From Bradyrhizobium frederickii (lineage in GTDB: Bacteria > Pseudomonadota > Alphaproteobacteria > Rhizobiales > Xanthobacteraceae): a stretch of DNA of 59,354 bases. Numbering within the stretch: position 1 is the first letter of the stretch; each line of letters starts with the position of its first letter. Below the pieces are notes generated by a model that did not search any database, was not told the DNA's origin, and saw only the letters and a list, made by a program, of their open reading frames with translations. Below are positions 7,030 through 16,151 of this stretch, piece by piece. The translations under genes and the position numbers were made by a program. The stretch lies in assembly GCF_004570865.1 (NCBI RefSeq), contig NZ_SPQS01000031.1, forward strand, positions 1-59,354, written 5' to 3'.

Positions 7030-8913
7030 TCACAGGAACTTGACGAGCGAGAGCTGCGCGAGGTTCGAGGTCACTTGGTAGGACGCCTGCAGCGCGTTCT
7101 GCAGCGCCAGGATCTCGCTCGCGACCTGGTCGGGCGAGGCCGATTCGGCCTGGTCGATGATGGTCTGGAGCTGCGCCTTGGCCTGAGTCTGGCGCGTGGA
7201 GGCGTCCTTCATCGTGTTCTGGGCCATCGCGATGTCGGTCTGGATGTCCTCGATGCGCTGCTGACCTGGCTGCTGCGTCAGCGCCTGCGTCACCCGCAGG
7301 CTCAGCGCGGAGACCTGCCCTCCCGAATACTGCCCCGTCGGCGAGGTCGAGAAGGTCCCGAACACCGCGATCGCCTGCAATTGCCGGCGGATCGCGTCCT
7401 CGTTGGCCTGGGCGCCATACTGCACCGTGACGGAATCGTCGACCCGCGCCATCGCGGTCGAGCGCGCCGAGCCGGGCCCGTCATTGCCCAAGTACCATTT
7501 CACGGTGCTGGCCGAACCGTTGACCAGCGTCGTCGCCGAGCTCGCCGGCGAGGAGCCGACCCGCAGCGGCGGCTGCGTGGCGGTCACCGGCGTCGCGCCG
7601 AAACCGAGCGAGCCCAGCGCGCCGGTATTGGAGCTGGTGATGTTGAGGCTCGCCGCATCGTCGGTGTTGATCGTGATCGAGCCGCCGTGGACCGTCGAGG
7701 GCTTCGACGTCCCCGTGATCGCGTCGATCTTGCCGAGCAGGGTCTGGATGCTGTCGGTGACGTTGAGCTGGTTGCCGGTCGCGCCCGAGGCCACGAAGGT
7801 CAGCGTGGTGCCGTTGACTGTGATGGTGTCGCCGGCAACGAAGCCCGGCGAGATCGAATCCGAGGGGCTCGCCCCGGACAGCGCCGTGGCGCCGGTGACG
7901 GGCGCCGGCGTCGCCGCCTGGTTGTTAACCGGCGTGCCGATCGCAGAGCTGGCGGTGTTGAAGAAATTGTCGCCGGCGACGATCGCGGATGCCGCGACCA
8001 GCGAGGTGTTGGCGAGTTTCGTGATCGCGGTGTTCAGCGCGGTATTGAGATTTGTCGCGGTATTGGTCGGGTTGACGGGGGTGCTCGCATCGATCGCGAA
8101 GCTGCCGAGCGGCGTCGGCGTCGCCGAGGATGCGGTCAGGTCGATCTGCTCGGTCGTGCCGTCCGGCAGCGTGAACTGGATGCTGAGCTTGTCTCCGTTG
8201 TTCGGGTTGACGCCGTTGAGATCGACCGAGAACGACACCGGCGAGCCGCTCGGGCCGGTGACGGTCGCGCCCGTCAGCGTCGAGGAGACCGCCTTGATCT
8301 TGAGGCCGAACGGCGAGCCCGCGACGTCTTCCGACACCTGAATCGAGCTCGGCGTCGGCTGCGTCTGCACCAGACGGCCCATGCCGCTGGCCCCTAAGTC
8401 GGCGGCCTGGCGCTCCGCCATCACCGTCTTGAAGCCCGCCTGCGTCGTGGTGCCGTTGATGATGTCGCCAGCATCCGTAACCGACTGCGTGCTGACGGCG
8501 GTTCCCGAGAACAGATAGCGGTTGCCCGTTTGCGTGTTGAGGACGCCGACCATCGAGCCGAATTGGGCCGCGGCGGTGTTCTGCGCGATGGTCTGGCCGT
8601 TGACGTTGAGATCCTGCGCGGTGTTGGCGGAGCCCGTCTGCACCGTGCTGCGGATCTTGGTCAGCGACTGCAACGCGGTATTGGCGAGGTTGATGCTGAC
8701 ATTGACGTTGGTGATCGTGTCGGTATAGGCGGCGATGTTGGAGAGCTGCGCGCGCCCGGCGATCGCGAAGCCCTCGTTGGTGCCCATCCCGGCATAGTTC
8801 TGCGACAGCTTGCCGGTCGAGAGCTGCGTCGACAGGTCGGTGAGCTGCTGATTGATGTTGCGGATCTGCGAGCCGAGAACCGACGAGGCGTAGTTGATGC
8901 TGCTGATCGACAT
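7030..8913 (-). CDS. flgL: Flagellar hook-associated protein 3 (hook-filament junction) FlgL
   Basis: The 627-residue product starts MSISSINYASSVLGSQIRN and contains LSTQLSTGKLSQNYAGMG, the flagellin-like D0/D1 N-terminus typical of FlgL. It ends with the matching helical C-terminus (SEILALQNALQASYQVTSNL, LSLVKFL). FlgL joins the hook to the filament. It is about twice the length of enterobacterial FlgL because of a large Ser/Thr/Gly-rich insertion. That insertion contains a module (GDTITVNGTTLTF, then LLGKIDAITG, then LGSLGF) almost repeated in FlgE of the same cluster. It begins 21 bases after the flgK stop and is clearly cotranscribed with it. Confidence 0.92.
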   Translation of the reverse strand: MSISSINYASSVLGSQIRNINQQLTDLSTQLSTGKLSQNYAGMGTNEGFAIAGRAQLSNIAAYTDTITNVNVSINLANTALQSLTKIRSTVQTGSANTAQDLNVNGQTIAQNTAAAQFGSMVGVLNTQTGNRYLFSGTAVSTQSVTDAGDIINGTTTQAGFKTVMAERQAADLGASGMGRLVQTQPTPSSIQVSEDVAGSPFGLKIKAVSSTLTGATVTGPSGSPVSFSVDLNGVNPNNGDKLSIQFTLPDGTTEQIDLTASSATPTPLGSFAIDASTPVNPTNTATNLNTALNTAITKLANTSLVAASAIVAGDNFFNTASSAIGTPVNNQAATPAPVTGATALSGASPSDSISPGFVAGDTITVNGTTLTFVASGATGNQLNVTDSIQTLLGKIDAITGTSKPSTVHGGSITINTDDAASLNITSSNTGALGSLGFGATPVTATQPPLRVGSSPASSATTLVNGSASTVKWYLGNDGPGSARSTAMARVDDSVTVQYGAQANEDAIRRQLQAIAVFGTFSTSPTGQYSGGQVSALSLRVTQALTQQPGQQRIEDIQTDIAMAQNTMKDASTRQTQAKAQLQTIIDQAESASPDQVASEILALQNALQASYQVTSNLAQLSLVKFL

Positions 8914-8934
8914 GTTTCAGAGCCCTGTTACTTG

Positions 8935-10818
8935 TTACCCTTGAGCCTGGAGCAACGTGTTCATCATGCTCTGCACCACCGACATCACGTGGGCGTTGGC
9001 GGCATAGGCGTTCTGGAGCTGGATCAGGTTCGACATCTCCGAGTCGAGGTTGACCTTGGCGGTGGAGTCGAACTTGGCCTGCAGCGTCGAGACAACGACG
9101 CTCTGGCCCTGCTGGAGCTGGGTGGCCTGGGTCGAGGCGTTGGCCTGCACGCTCAGGAATTGCTGCAGAAAGTTCGAGACGCTGCCGGTGAACGGCTGGC
9201 CGGCCGAGCCGAGGCCGCTCTGCGGCGAATAGGAGAACACCGCCGAGGTCAGCTGCGAGTAGAGGTAGTCCGAGCGCGTGGTGTCGCCCGCGGGCGTCAC
9301 CGGCGAGGTGTTGTAGACCGACATCCTGGTCGGGTCGGCGACGAGCTGCGTGTTCACGGCGATGCGTCCCGCAAGGCCGGTCATCTGCGAGCCCGAGGCG
9401 GTGATCGCGCCGGTGTAGAGCGCCTGTCCGCCGTCGGTGAACAGCGGCAACTGCGGATTGCCCGAGGTCAGCGACGAGATCGTCTTGCTGATCGAGGCCG
9501 AATTGACCTTGGCAAGGCCGCTATTGTCGTCCGTGACTCGCAGCGTCGTGGCGGTGGCCGGCGACGGGGCTGCGGAGAACGTCAGGTGCGAGCTCGACAG
9601 CGCCGTGTTGAGCGCCGAGGCGATCGCGCCCATGCCGCCGGAGAAGTTCACGCCGATCCGCATCGGGTTGGCGTTGGTCGCATTTTGCAGCGGCAACGCC
9701 GCCGGATCGGTGACGTTGACCAGCGTGACCTGACGCTGCGTGTTGGTCGCCGTGTCCGTGTAGGTGAAGGTCGCGGTGTTGCCCGGCAGCGCACCGGCAA
9801 GATCGAGGTCGAAGCCGGCCGGAGGACCGGAGACGGTGCTGCCGGCCGTGGTCCTGTCGGACAGCGCGCTCGACATCGTCGCGGCGAGCTGGTCGATCTG
9901 GTTCTGCGCCTGCACCAGCGTCTCGTCGCGCAGCTTCAGATCGGCCGCGATCTGGCCGGACGAGACCACGTTGTTGGCGACGACATCGAGCTGCGAGCCG
10001 TTCGGCAGCTTGATCGTCAGCGCGCCGACGCCGGATTTGGCCGGGTCGATGTTGTAGAGCGAGGTCGCCGACAGCGTGCCGGCCGAGGCAAAGGAGAATT
10101 GCGAGGCTAGCCCGGCGCCGACCAGCTGGATGCCCGTCGTCGTGTAGATGTTGGCCTGGTTCGAACCGTCGGTGGTGACGCGGACGTCGACATATTTCGA
10201 CAAGGTGTTGATGGCCTGGTCGCGCTGGTCCATCAGCGTCGCGGCCGAGGGGTCGTTGGCCGACAGGCCCTGCAGCTTGGTGTTGATGTTGGCGACCTGC
10301 TGCATCGCGGCGTTGGCGGCCTGCGCCGAGGTGCCGAGATCCTGCTCGACGTTGGAGCGCAGCGACTGGATGCCCTTGGTGGTGACGTTGAGCTGCTGCG
10401 CCAGCGCCTGCGCCGCGCCGAGCGCAACGGTCTGCGCCGACGACGCACCCGAGCTGGTCGACAGCGCCTGCAGCGCCGTGGTGAACTTGTTCAGCGCCGT
10501 TTCGAGCGTGCCGCTGTTGCCGGGCGTACCATAGACATTCTGAAGCTGCTTCAGGATGCTGGCCATCTGGTCGGCGTAGCCGCTGCCGCCGGTTTCGGTG
10601 CGCAGCTGGTTCAGCACATAGGCGTCGAGCTCCCGGCTGACGCCGGTCGTCATCGCCGTCGAGCCGAAGTCGCCGGTGGTGACCTCGATCTGGTTCGGCG
10701 TCTGGACGACGTAACCCGGCGTCTGCGAATTCGCGACGTTGGAGGAGACGATCGAGAGCGCGGCCTGGTTGGCCCGCAGACCGCTCATCGCACTGGCGAG
10801 GGCTGAACTCAAACCCAT
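8935..10818 (-). CDS. flgK: Flagellar hook-associated protein 1 FlgK
   Basis: The 627-residue product begins with MGLSSALASAMSGLRANQA and ANSQTPGYV, the conserved rod/hook-family N-terminus. It ends with NLDSEMSNLIQLQNAYAANA and a VMSVVQSMMNTLLQ helix, the conserved C-terminus of FlgK. The N-terminal third carries the long coiled region of HAP1 (LRTETGGSGYADQMASILKQ). The protein sits between hook and FlgL in the assembled flagellum. It follows flgE by 34 bases and precedes flgL by 21. The leader just before the ATG contains AAGTAACA, which recurs before flgL. Confidence 0.93.
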   Translation of the reverse strand: MGLSSALASAMSGLRANQAALSIVSSNVANSQTPGYVVQTPNQIEVTTGDFGSTAMTTGVSRELDAYVLNQLRTETGGSGYADQMASILKQLQNVYGTPGNSGTLETALNKFTTALQALSTSSGASSAQTVALGAAQALAQQLNVTTKGIQSLRSNVEQDLGTSAQAANAAMQQVANINTKLQGLSANDPSAATLMDQRDQAINTLSKYVDVRVTTDGSNQANIYTTTGIQLVGAGLASQFSFASAGTLSATSLYNIDPAKSGVGALTIKLPNGSQLDVVANNVVSSGQIAADLKLRDETLVQAQNQIDQLAATMSSALSDRTTAGSTVSGPPAGFDLDLAGALPGNTATFTYTDTATNTQRQVTLVNVTDPAALPLQNATNANPMRIGVNFSGGMGAIASALNTALSSSHLTFSAAPSPATATTLRVTDDNSGLAKVNSASISKTISSLTSGNPQLPLFTDGGQALYTGAITASGSQMTGLAGRIAVNTQLVADPTRMSVYNTSPVTPAGDTTRSDYLYSQLTSAVFSYSPQSGLGSAGQPFTGSVSNFLQQFLSVQANASTQATQLQQGQSVVVSTLQAKFDSTAKVNLDSEMSNLIQLQNAYAANAHVMSVVQSMMNTLLQAQG

Positions 10819-10852
10819 GTTACTTGCCGCCTTTGGTTACGTTACGCGCCGA

Positions 10853-13105
10853 TCAGCGCAACACGTTCAGGAGATCCTGCACCATCGAATTCGCGGTCGT
10901 GATCACCTTGGTGTTGGCCGAATAGGCCTGCTGGGTCACGATCAGCTTGGTGAATTCGTCGGCGATGTCGGTGTTGGATCCCTCCAGCGACGAGCCGCTG
11001 ATGGTGCCCGAAGCGCCGTCGATGGCGTCACCCGACTGCTCGGTCGCGGCATAGGCGCCGCCGTCCATCGCCTTCAGGTAGTTGGTGCCGTTGAAGTGTG
11101 ACAGCTGCACCTGGGCGAGGTTGAGGTTCTGGCCGTTGGAGAAGGTGCCGACCACGATGCCGTTGTTGTTGACGGCGACCGAGCGGAGCTGGCCGGCGGC
11201 ATAGCCGTTCTGCGTGATGGTGTTGATGGTCACCGCGCCGCTGGTGCTGGCATATTGCGTCAGTCCGCCCGACGAGATGTTGAAGGCGACCGAGCCGAGC
11301 GACTGGCCGCTGACGCTGACGTTGTTGATGGTGATGCCCGAACCGCTCGGCGAAGTCAGCGAGCCGTCTGCGGCAAAGGTGAAGGCCTGGCCGGTATTGA
11401 CCCAGCCGACCGTCGTGCCGGTCGCATTCGGATCGGTCTGGTAGAACAGGTTCCAGGTGTCGGAATGGCCCGCGCCAAGCGAGGCGCTGTCGGTCTTGGC
11501 CCAGCGCAATTGCAGGTTCACCGGCGTGCCGGCGGCGTTGTAGGCGGTCACCGCGCCGCCGCTGATCGATTCCTTGGTGAAGGTCGAAATGTCGTTGCCG
11601 ATCACGCCGCCGGTGCCGGCGGTGCCGCCGCCGTCGCGGTTCTTGGTGATGGTCGAGGTGAAGCCGAGCGCGGAGAAGGCAGCGCTGTTGGAGCTCGACA
11701 CCGACAGGTTGGAGACGGTGCCGGTGTTCAGCGTGATCACGCCCCCGCTGCTGACCGACGATCCCGACGCGCCGGCCAGCGCGTCGATCTTGCCGAGCAG
11801 CGTCGTGATGTTGTCGGTGACGTTGATCTGGTTGTTGCCCGAGGCGCCCGAGGCCATGAAGGTCAGCGTCTGACCATCGACCGTGATGGTATCGCCGGCG
11901 GCGAAGCCGGACGAGAGCACCTGGGCGCCGCCGGCCGTCGCCGTGCCGCTCAGAACCGTGGCGCCCGAGATCGCGGGCGAGGACAGCACGTTGCCGCCGC
12001 GGGTCACGCTGCTGATGCCGAGCGCGGTGGCTGCCGTGCCGCTGCCGACAGCCACGTCGGTGCCGGTGCCGCTGGAGATCACGATGTTGCCGCTGGCGGA
12101 GAGCGAGGCCGTGACGCCGGCGCCGCCGGCGGTCTGGATGCCGTTCAGGATGTCGGCCACAGTCGCCGTCGTGCCCGCGCCGAGGCCGATCGTGGTGTTG
12201 TTGCCGACGGTCGAGACCGTGGTGCCGCCGTTGAAGGTGATCGTGTTGCCGTTGATGGTCAGCGTCTGGCCGCTCAGCGCGGTGAGAATGCTGGAGGCGA
12301 GATGCGTGCCGACCGTGTTGTCGAGGGACGTGGTGGTCGAGGCCACCGCAGACGAGTTGTTCTGGAGCGCGACCGTGCCCGTTGCCGTCGTCGAAGAATA
12401 GGCCGAGCGGATGTTACCGGTGGCGGCGGCGCCGGAGACCGTCGCATTGGTGTAGGGCGCGGGCGGCGTGCCGACCGGCAGCGGGTTGGCCGCGAAATCG
12501 GACGGGTTCAATCCACCGGCCGCCAGCAGCGTGCCGGCCCCGGCGGTCGTTTTCGCCACCGTGTTCGGCTGGGTCGGCAGGTTCGCAGCGTACTGGATCG
12601 AGGTGGTCGCCTGCGCCGGAATGAAGTTGTTCTGGAATTGCAGCACGTTCGCGACGCTGCCGGTCGGGTTGCCGGTCTTCGGGTCGACCGTGACGCCCAT
12701 CAGGTAATAGCCGGCGCCGTTGACGAGGTTGCCGTTGGCATTGAGCTGGAAGTCGCCGCGCCTGGTGTAGTAGGTGACGCCGGTGAACACCGGCACGTTG
12801 TCGACGACGCCGCTCGCCTTCTGGATCGAGAAGAAGCCGTCGCCGGTGATCGCCATGTTGGTGGCGACGGTGGAGCCCGAGATCGTGCCCTGCGTGGTGA
12901 TGGTGGCCTTGGCGTTGGCCGTCACGCCGCCCGCGACCTGCTTGCTCGGAACCGAGGAGTCGGGAATGAGATCGACGAAGCTGGTCCCGATGCCCTTGTA
13001 ACCGGTGGTGGATGAGTTCGCGATGTTGCCGGAAATGTTCTGCAGCGCGTAGGACTGCGCCTGCAGGCCACCCACCGAGGTGTTCATTGCATCGAAGATA
13101 CCCAT
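10853..13105 (-). CDS. flgE: Flagellar hook protein FlgE (large form)
   Basis: The 750-residue product starts MGIFDAMNTSVGGLQAQSYA with ALQNISGNIANSSTTGYKG, the hook/rod signature. It ends with EGSNTDIADEFTKLIVTQQA and a YSANTKVITTANSMVQDLLN helix. FlgE forms the flexible hook. It is far longer than the ~400 residues of enterobacterial FlgE. The extra length is a Thr/Ser/Gly-rich middle holding two related modules: one around SGQTLTINGNTITF, the other GDTITVDGQTLTF with LLGKIDALAG. It is the first gene of the seven-gene leftward run, and a gap of about 110 bases holding its promoter separates it from the msrB terminator. Confidence 0.93.
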   Translation of the reverse strand: MGIFDAMNTSVGGLQAQSYALQNISGNIANSSTTGYKGIGTSFVDLIPDSSVPSKQVAGGVTANAKATITTQGTISGSTVATNMAITGDGFFSIQKASGVVDNVPVFTGVTYYTRRGDFQLNANGNLVNGAGYYLMGVTVDPKTGNPTGSVANVLQFQNNFIPAQATTSIQYAANLPTQPNTVAKTTAGAGTLLAAGGLNPSDFAANPLPVGTPPAPYTNATVSGAAATGNIRSAYSSTTATGTVALQNNSSAVASTTTSLDNTVGTHLASSILTALSGQTLTINGNTITFNGGTTVSTVGNNTTIGLGAGTTATVADILNGIQTAGGAGVTASLSASGNIVISSGTGTDVAVGSGTAATALGISSVTRGGNVLSSPAISGATVLSGTATAGGAQVLSSGFAAGDTITVDGQTLTFMASGASGNNQINVTDNITTLLGKIDALAGASGSSVSSGGVITLNTGTVSNLSVSSSNSAAFSALGFTSTITKNRDGGGTAGTGGVIGNDISTFTKESISGGAVTAYNAAGTPVNLQLRWAKTDSASLGAGHSDTWNLFYQTDPNATGTTVGWVNTGQAFTFAADGSLTSPSGSGITINNVSVSGQSLGSVAFNISSGGLTQYASTSGAVTINTITQNGYAAGQLRSVAVNNNGIVVGTFSNGQNLNLAQVQLSHFNGTNYLKAMDGGAYAATEQSGDAIDGASGTISGSSLEGSNTDIADEFTKLIVTQQAYSANTKVITTANSMVQDLLNVLR

Positions 13106-13217
13106 AACTTTGTCTCCAAATCCGATCTCGGCGGCCGGTCGACCATGGCCGCAGTCGGGGGAGACCGTCGCAAGGGCTATGCCAATGCGGGTCTTCTCAT
13201 GAAATCAAAGGCTTAAT

Positions 13218-13244
13218 GAAAAAGCCCCGGCCTGACGACCGGGG
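13218..13244 (-). terminator. Rho-independent terminator downstream of msrB
   Basis: On the minus strand the sequence is GCCCCGG, an 8-base loop, CCGGGGC and then TTTTTC: a 7-bp GC stem followed by a T tract. It lies between the msrB stop and the flgE promoter region and would insulate the flagellar run from msrB transcription. Confidence 0.8.
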
Positions 13245-13282
13245 CACAATTGCCGGGACCGGCAACAATTGCCGGGCCTTCC

Positions 13283-13795
13283 TTACGTAGCCGACGCCGC
13301 CGCGGGATGGAAGACCAGCCCGAAACCGTCGATGCAATAGCGCAATCCGGTCGGCTTTGGACCGTCGTCGAAGACGTGGCCGAGATGGCCGCCGCAGCGC
13401 CGGCAATGCACCTCGGTGCGAACCATGCCGTAGGCGCGGTCCTCGGTCTTGCCGACATTGCCCTCGATCGGCGCATAGAAGCTCGGCCAGCCGGTGCCGC
13501 TCTCGAATTTGGTCTCGGACGCGAACAGCGGAAGGTCGCAGCCGGCGCAGGCGAAGATGCCCTTGCGATGCTCCTTCAGCAGCGGGCTGGAGCCCGGCCG
13601 CTCGGTGCCGTGATTGCGCAGGATCTCATATTGCTGCGGCGTGAGCTGGGCGCGCCATTCAGCCTCCGTCTTCGTAATCTCGAACTTTTCCGCAGTCTTC
13701 TGGCCGGCCTCGGCAGGCGTTCCCCTCAGCCAGCGGAAGGCCCCAAGGCCAAACAGGCCGGCGGCAGTCGTCAACAGGATGCGGCGGTCAAACAT
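13283..13795 (-). CDS. msrB: Exported peptide-methionine (R)-S-oxide reductase MsrB
   Basis: The 170-residue protein reduces methionine-R-sulfoxide in proteins. It has the two zinc-binding CxxC pairs (CAGC at 83-86 and CRRC at 131-134), the SGTGWPSFY motif (99-107) and the catalytic cysteine in LRYCIDGFGLVF (Cys154). The first 30 residues (DRRILLTTAAGLFGLGAF) form a twin-arginine-like signal or membrane anchor, so the enzyme probably acts in the periplasm. It lies upstream of flgE on the same strand, but a terminator separates them. The usual RYCINSAALRF is altered to RYCIDGFGLVF, with the cysteine retained. Confidence 0.9.
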   Translation of the reverse strand: MFDRRILLTTAAGLFGLGAFRWLRGTPAEAGQKTAEKFEITKTEAEWRAQLTPQQYEILRNHGTERPGSSPLLKEHRKGIFACAGCDLPLFASETKFESGTGWPSFYAPIEGNVGKTEDRAYGMVRTEVHCRRCGGHLGHVFDDGPKPTGLRYCIDGFGLVFHPAAASAT

Positions 13796-13883
13796 CTCAT
13801 TCTCCGTGCGGGAGCTCCACGCCCTGAGATACGGGCTTGAACGGCCGAAGTTACACGTTCGGGCGGAATTTTTCGCGGGTCTA

Positions 13884-13983
13884 AAGCATGATCCGGAAAA
13901 GTGCGCAGCGGTTTTCCGAAAAGATCATGCTCAAACAACAACCTAAAGCGCGATGACGTCTCATCCTAAGCGCATCGCGCTTT
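13884..13983. repeat. RIME-like composite palindromic element
   Basis: Two inverted-repeat parts stand in tandem. The first is AAAGCATGATCCGGAAAA with TTTTCCGAAAAGATCATGC. The second is AAAGCGCGATG with CATCGCGCTTT. This layout resembles the intergenic mosaic elements of rhizobia. The right end overlaps the stop codon of the FAD oxidoreductase gene. A short piece of the first part (CTAAAGCATGATCC) recurs at 16574-16587, just after the UspA-like gene. Confidence 0.6.
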
Positions 13984-15451
13984 AGCGCGAAACATCGGCC
14001 TCGTGCGCGGCCGGTTCCCCCGCCCGATCTTCCGCTTGGACCGCGGGTCTCGGCGCCGGGGCCAGCCGCGGCCTGACGCCGGGCGGCGGGCGGCGCGGGC
14101 CGGTGCCGGCGGCCCGGTTGGCTTCGGCAAGACGCGCCTCGCGCTGGCGATCCTTGACCCTGGCACGCTCGCGATAGCGGGCGAGCGAGCCCGCGGCGGC
14201 GGAACTCGCCCTGCCCCAGATCCCGACCAATTGGCCTGCGACCCGTCCGGTGGCCCCGCCCGCCCAGACCAGCTCGAACGGCGAGAACAGCTTCCAGCGC
14301 TCGTCGCCCCGCAGGATGCTGCGCGCGATCATCTGCCCGGCCATGGCCGAAGTGTTCATGCCCTGGCGGCCGAATCCGCTCGCCACCCACAGGCCTTTGC
14401 GCAACTGGCCGATCTGCGGCATGCCGTGCACGGTCTGGCCGGTGGCGCCGCCGAACATGTCCGTGACCTCGACATTACTGAGCGCTGGAAAGATCGTGCG
14501 GATCCGCCGTCTGACGGCGCCTGCGAAGCGCTGCGGACGCGCGGCCCAGGTGGTCTCCGGGCTCTCCCACATCAGCCGGTCGCCGTCGACGATGCGGAAA
14601 TGATCGACACCGTCGGTATCCATCACCGATCCCTTGAAGGCGATGATCTCATGCACGCGCTCGCCGAGCGGCGCGGTGATTCCGGCATAGCGCCAGACCG
14701 GCAGCAGCGTCTCCGACAAGCGTCTCAAGGGCGCGCCGAGATGGATGTTGCCCGCGAGCACGATGTGGGTGGCGCGCAGCCGCGCCGAGGGCGTGACGAT
14801 GCGTTTGCGGATGCCGGAATGATCGATGCTGACGACCGGCGTGTCCTCGAAGATGCGGGCGCCGGCCCGCCGCGCCAGCCCCGCGAGGCCGTGCACATAT
14901 TTGCGGCCGTCGACCTGGAAAGCCCTGGGATAATACACGCCGTGGAAATAACGATCGGTCTTGAGCACCTCGCGGACGCGATCGAGCTGCCAGCCTTCGA
15001 CCTCGGTGTCGAAATCCTCGTTCAGCATCTGCAACCGGCTGATCAGCCGGTCGCCGGCATCGACGTTCGAGACCTCCAGCACGCCCTCGCTTCTGGCGAT
15101 TCCCGGCATGTTCTCTTCCGTGGCGTTGGCCCGGACGAACTCGGCGCCCTGCTTCGACAGCGTCCACAATTCACGTGCGTCCTCGAAGCCGATGCGCTCG
15201 ATCAGATCGGTGAGCGGCAACGCAAAGCCCGGCATCACCGTGCCGAGCTGGTTGCCGGACGCGTTCCAGCCGATGTGACGGCCCTCGAGCACCGCGACGC
15301 TGGCCCCTAACCGGGCCGCCTCCAGCGCGACGGTGAGCCCGGCCAGCCCCGCACCGATGACGCAGATGTCGGCGTCAAGGTCGAACGACAGCCGCGCGCG
15401 GTCGCGAAAGCCGGCTTCGTCCTGGGACACGCTTGTGTAAGTCTCGCTCAT
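13982..15451 (-). CDS. FAD-dependent oxidoreductase, DAO family (gamma-glutamylputrescine/glycine oxidase-like)
   Basis: The 489-residue protein has an N-terminal Rossmann fold with CVIGAGLAGLTVALEAARLG (residues 31-50) and an acidic residue after it (VLEGRHIGWNASGNQLG) that binds FAD. This arrangement is typical of the DAO superfamily enzymes that oxidise amines or amino acids (PuuB/OrdL type). A second signature, GLWVASGFGRQGMNTSAMAG near residue 355, matches the C-terminal FAD-contact region. The last ~60 residues are rich in Arg, Ala and Pro and look like an added tail. Its stop codon lies in the repeat at 13884-13983. The SixA-like gene diverges from it 96 bases away. The substrate is not known. 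Confidence 0.8.
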   Translation of the reverse strand: MSETYTSVSQDEAGFRDRARLSFDLDADICVIGAGLAGLTVALEAARLGASVAVLEGRHIGWNASGNQLGTVMPGFALPLTDLIERIGFEDARELWTLSKQGAEFVRANATEENMPGIARSEGVLEVSNVDAGDRLISRLQMLNEDFDTEVEGWQLDRVREVLKTDRYFHGVYYPRAFQVDGRKYVHGLAGLARRAGARIFEDTPVVSIDHSGIRKRIVTPSARLRATHIVLAGNIHLGAPLRRLSETLLPVWRYAGITAPLGERVHEIIAFKGSVMDTDGVDHFRIVDGDRLMWESPETTWAARPQRFAGAVRRRIRTIFPALSNVEVTDMFGGATGQTVHGMPQIGQLRKGLWVASGFGRQGMNTSAMAGQMIARSILRGDERWKLFSPFELVWAGGATGRVAGQLVGIWGRASSAAAGSLARYRERARVKDRQREARLAEANRAAGTGPRRPPPGVRPRLAPAPRPAVQAEDRAGEPAAHEADVSR

Positions 15452-15547
15452 GCCGTTTTCTTATTAAAGGACCCACCGGGCGCCTGTCACCTTGTCCTCA
15501 ACCGGCGCCTGTAGATTATTCTGGACGGGGAACGATTCGAGAATGCC

Positions 15548-16084
15548 ATGCGCCGTTTGATGTTGCTGCGTCACGCCAAGACCGAGACTGACGCGCCGAG
15601 CGGCCGTGACCAGGACCGCCGGCTCGACGAGCGCGGCCACAGGGATGCTGCCCGGATCGGTGACTGGATCGCCAACCATCCGCCCTTCCCCGATACCGTG
15701 CTGGTGTCGCACGCCGTCCGGGCGCGGCAGACCTGGGACATCGCCTGGGAGGCGATGAAGGACCGCGTCCCGGCGCCGCAGGTCGAGATCCTGCCGGAAC
15801 TCTATGGCGCCGATCCCGCGCAGATCCTGGACTCCATTCGCACTGCAACGGCCCCGGCCAACCCGAAGCGATTGCTGCTGGTCGCCCATAATCCCGGCAT
15901 GCACGAGGCCGCGCTCATGCTGATGGGCGGCGGCGATCCGGCCGGCGCCAAGGCGCTTGCCGACAATCTGCCCACTTCGGGACTTGCGATCTTCGACTTT
16001 GACGTCAAGGATTGGGCTGACGTGGCCTACCGCCGCGGCAAACTGGTGCTGTTCACCAGCCCCAAGCTGCTTCGATCGGGATGA
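15548..16084 (+). CDS. SixA-type histidine phosphatase
   Basis: The 178-residue protein belongs to the histidine phosphatase (phosphoglycerate mutase-like) superfamily. It has the catalytic LMLLRHAKTE motif (residues 4-13, RHG-type signature), LDERGHRDA, VSHAVRARQTW and the second histidine in LLLVAHNPGMHE (~119-130). E. coli SixA dephosphorylates the HPt domain of ArcB; family members this short usually act on phosphohistidine. The partner is unknown here, although an orphan HPt protein is encoded at 44891-45265. It begins near the divergent FAD oxidoreductase gene and precedes the UspA-like gene by 67 bases. Confidence 0.85.
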   Translation: MRRLMLLRHAKTETDAPSGRDQDRRLDERGHRDAARIGDWIANHPPFPDTVLVSHAVRARQTWDIAWEAMKDRVPAPQVEILPELYGADPAQILDSIRTATAPANPKRLLLVAHNPGMHEAALMLMGGGDPAGAKALADNLPTSGLAIFDFDVKDWADVAYRRGKLVLFTSPKLLRSG

Positions 16085-16151
16085 GATGCGTGGCCCGCCG
16101 TCTCGGCCGGCCGACCTAACGCGATCAAGGGCCGAAGATTTGGAGGCGCAG

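Noticed and set aside
7030..10818. FlgK and FlgL both having 627 residues as a sign of recent duplication
   Set aside because: Their termini are those of two different families, and the sequences do not align beyond general low-complexity composition. Equal length is a coincidence.
10255..11855. Long plus-strand frames antisense to flgK and flgE
   Set aside because: They mirror the flagellar genes codon by codon and show the typical Arg/Val/Gly-rich shadow composition.
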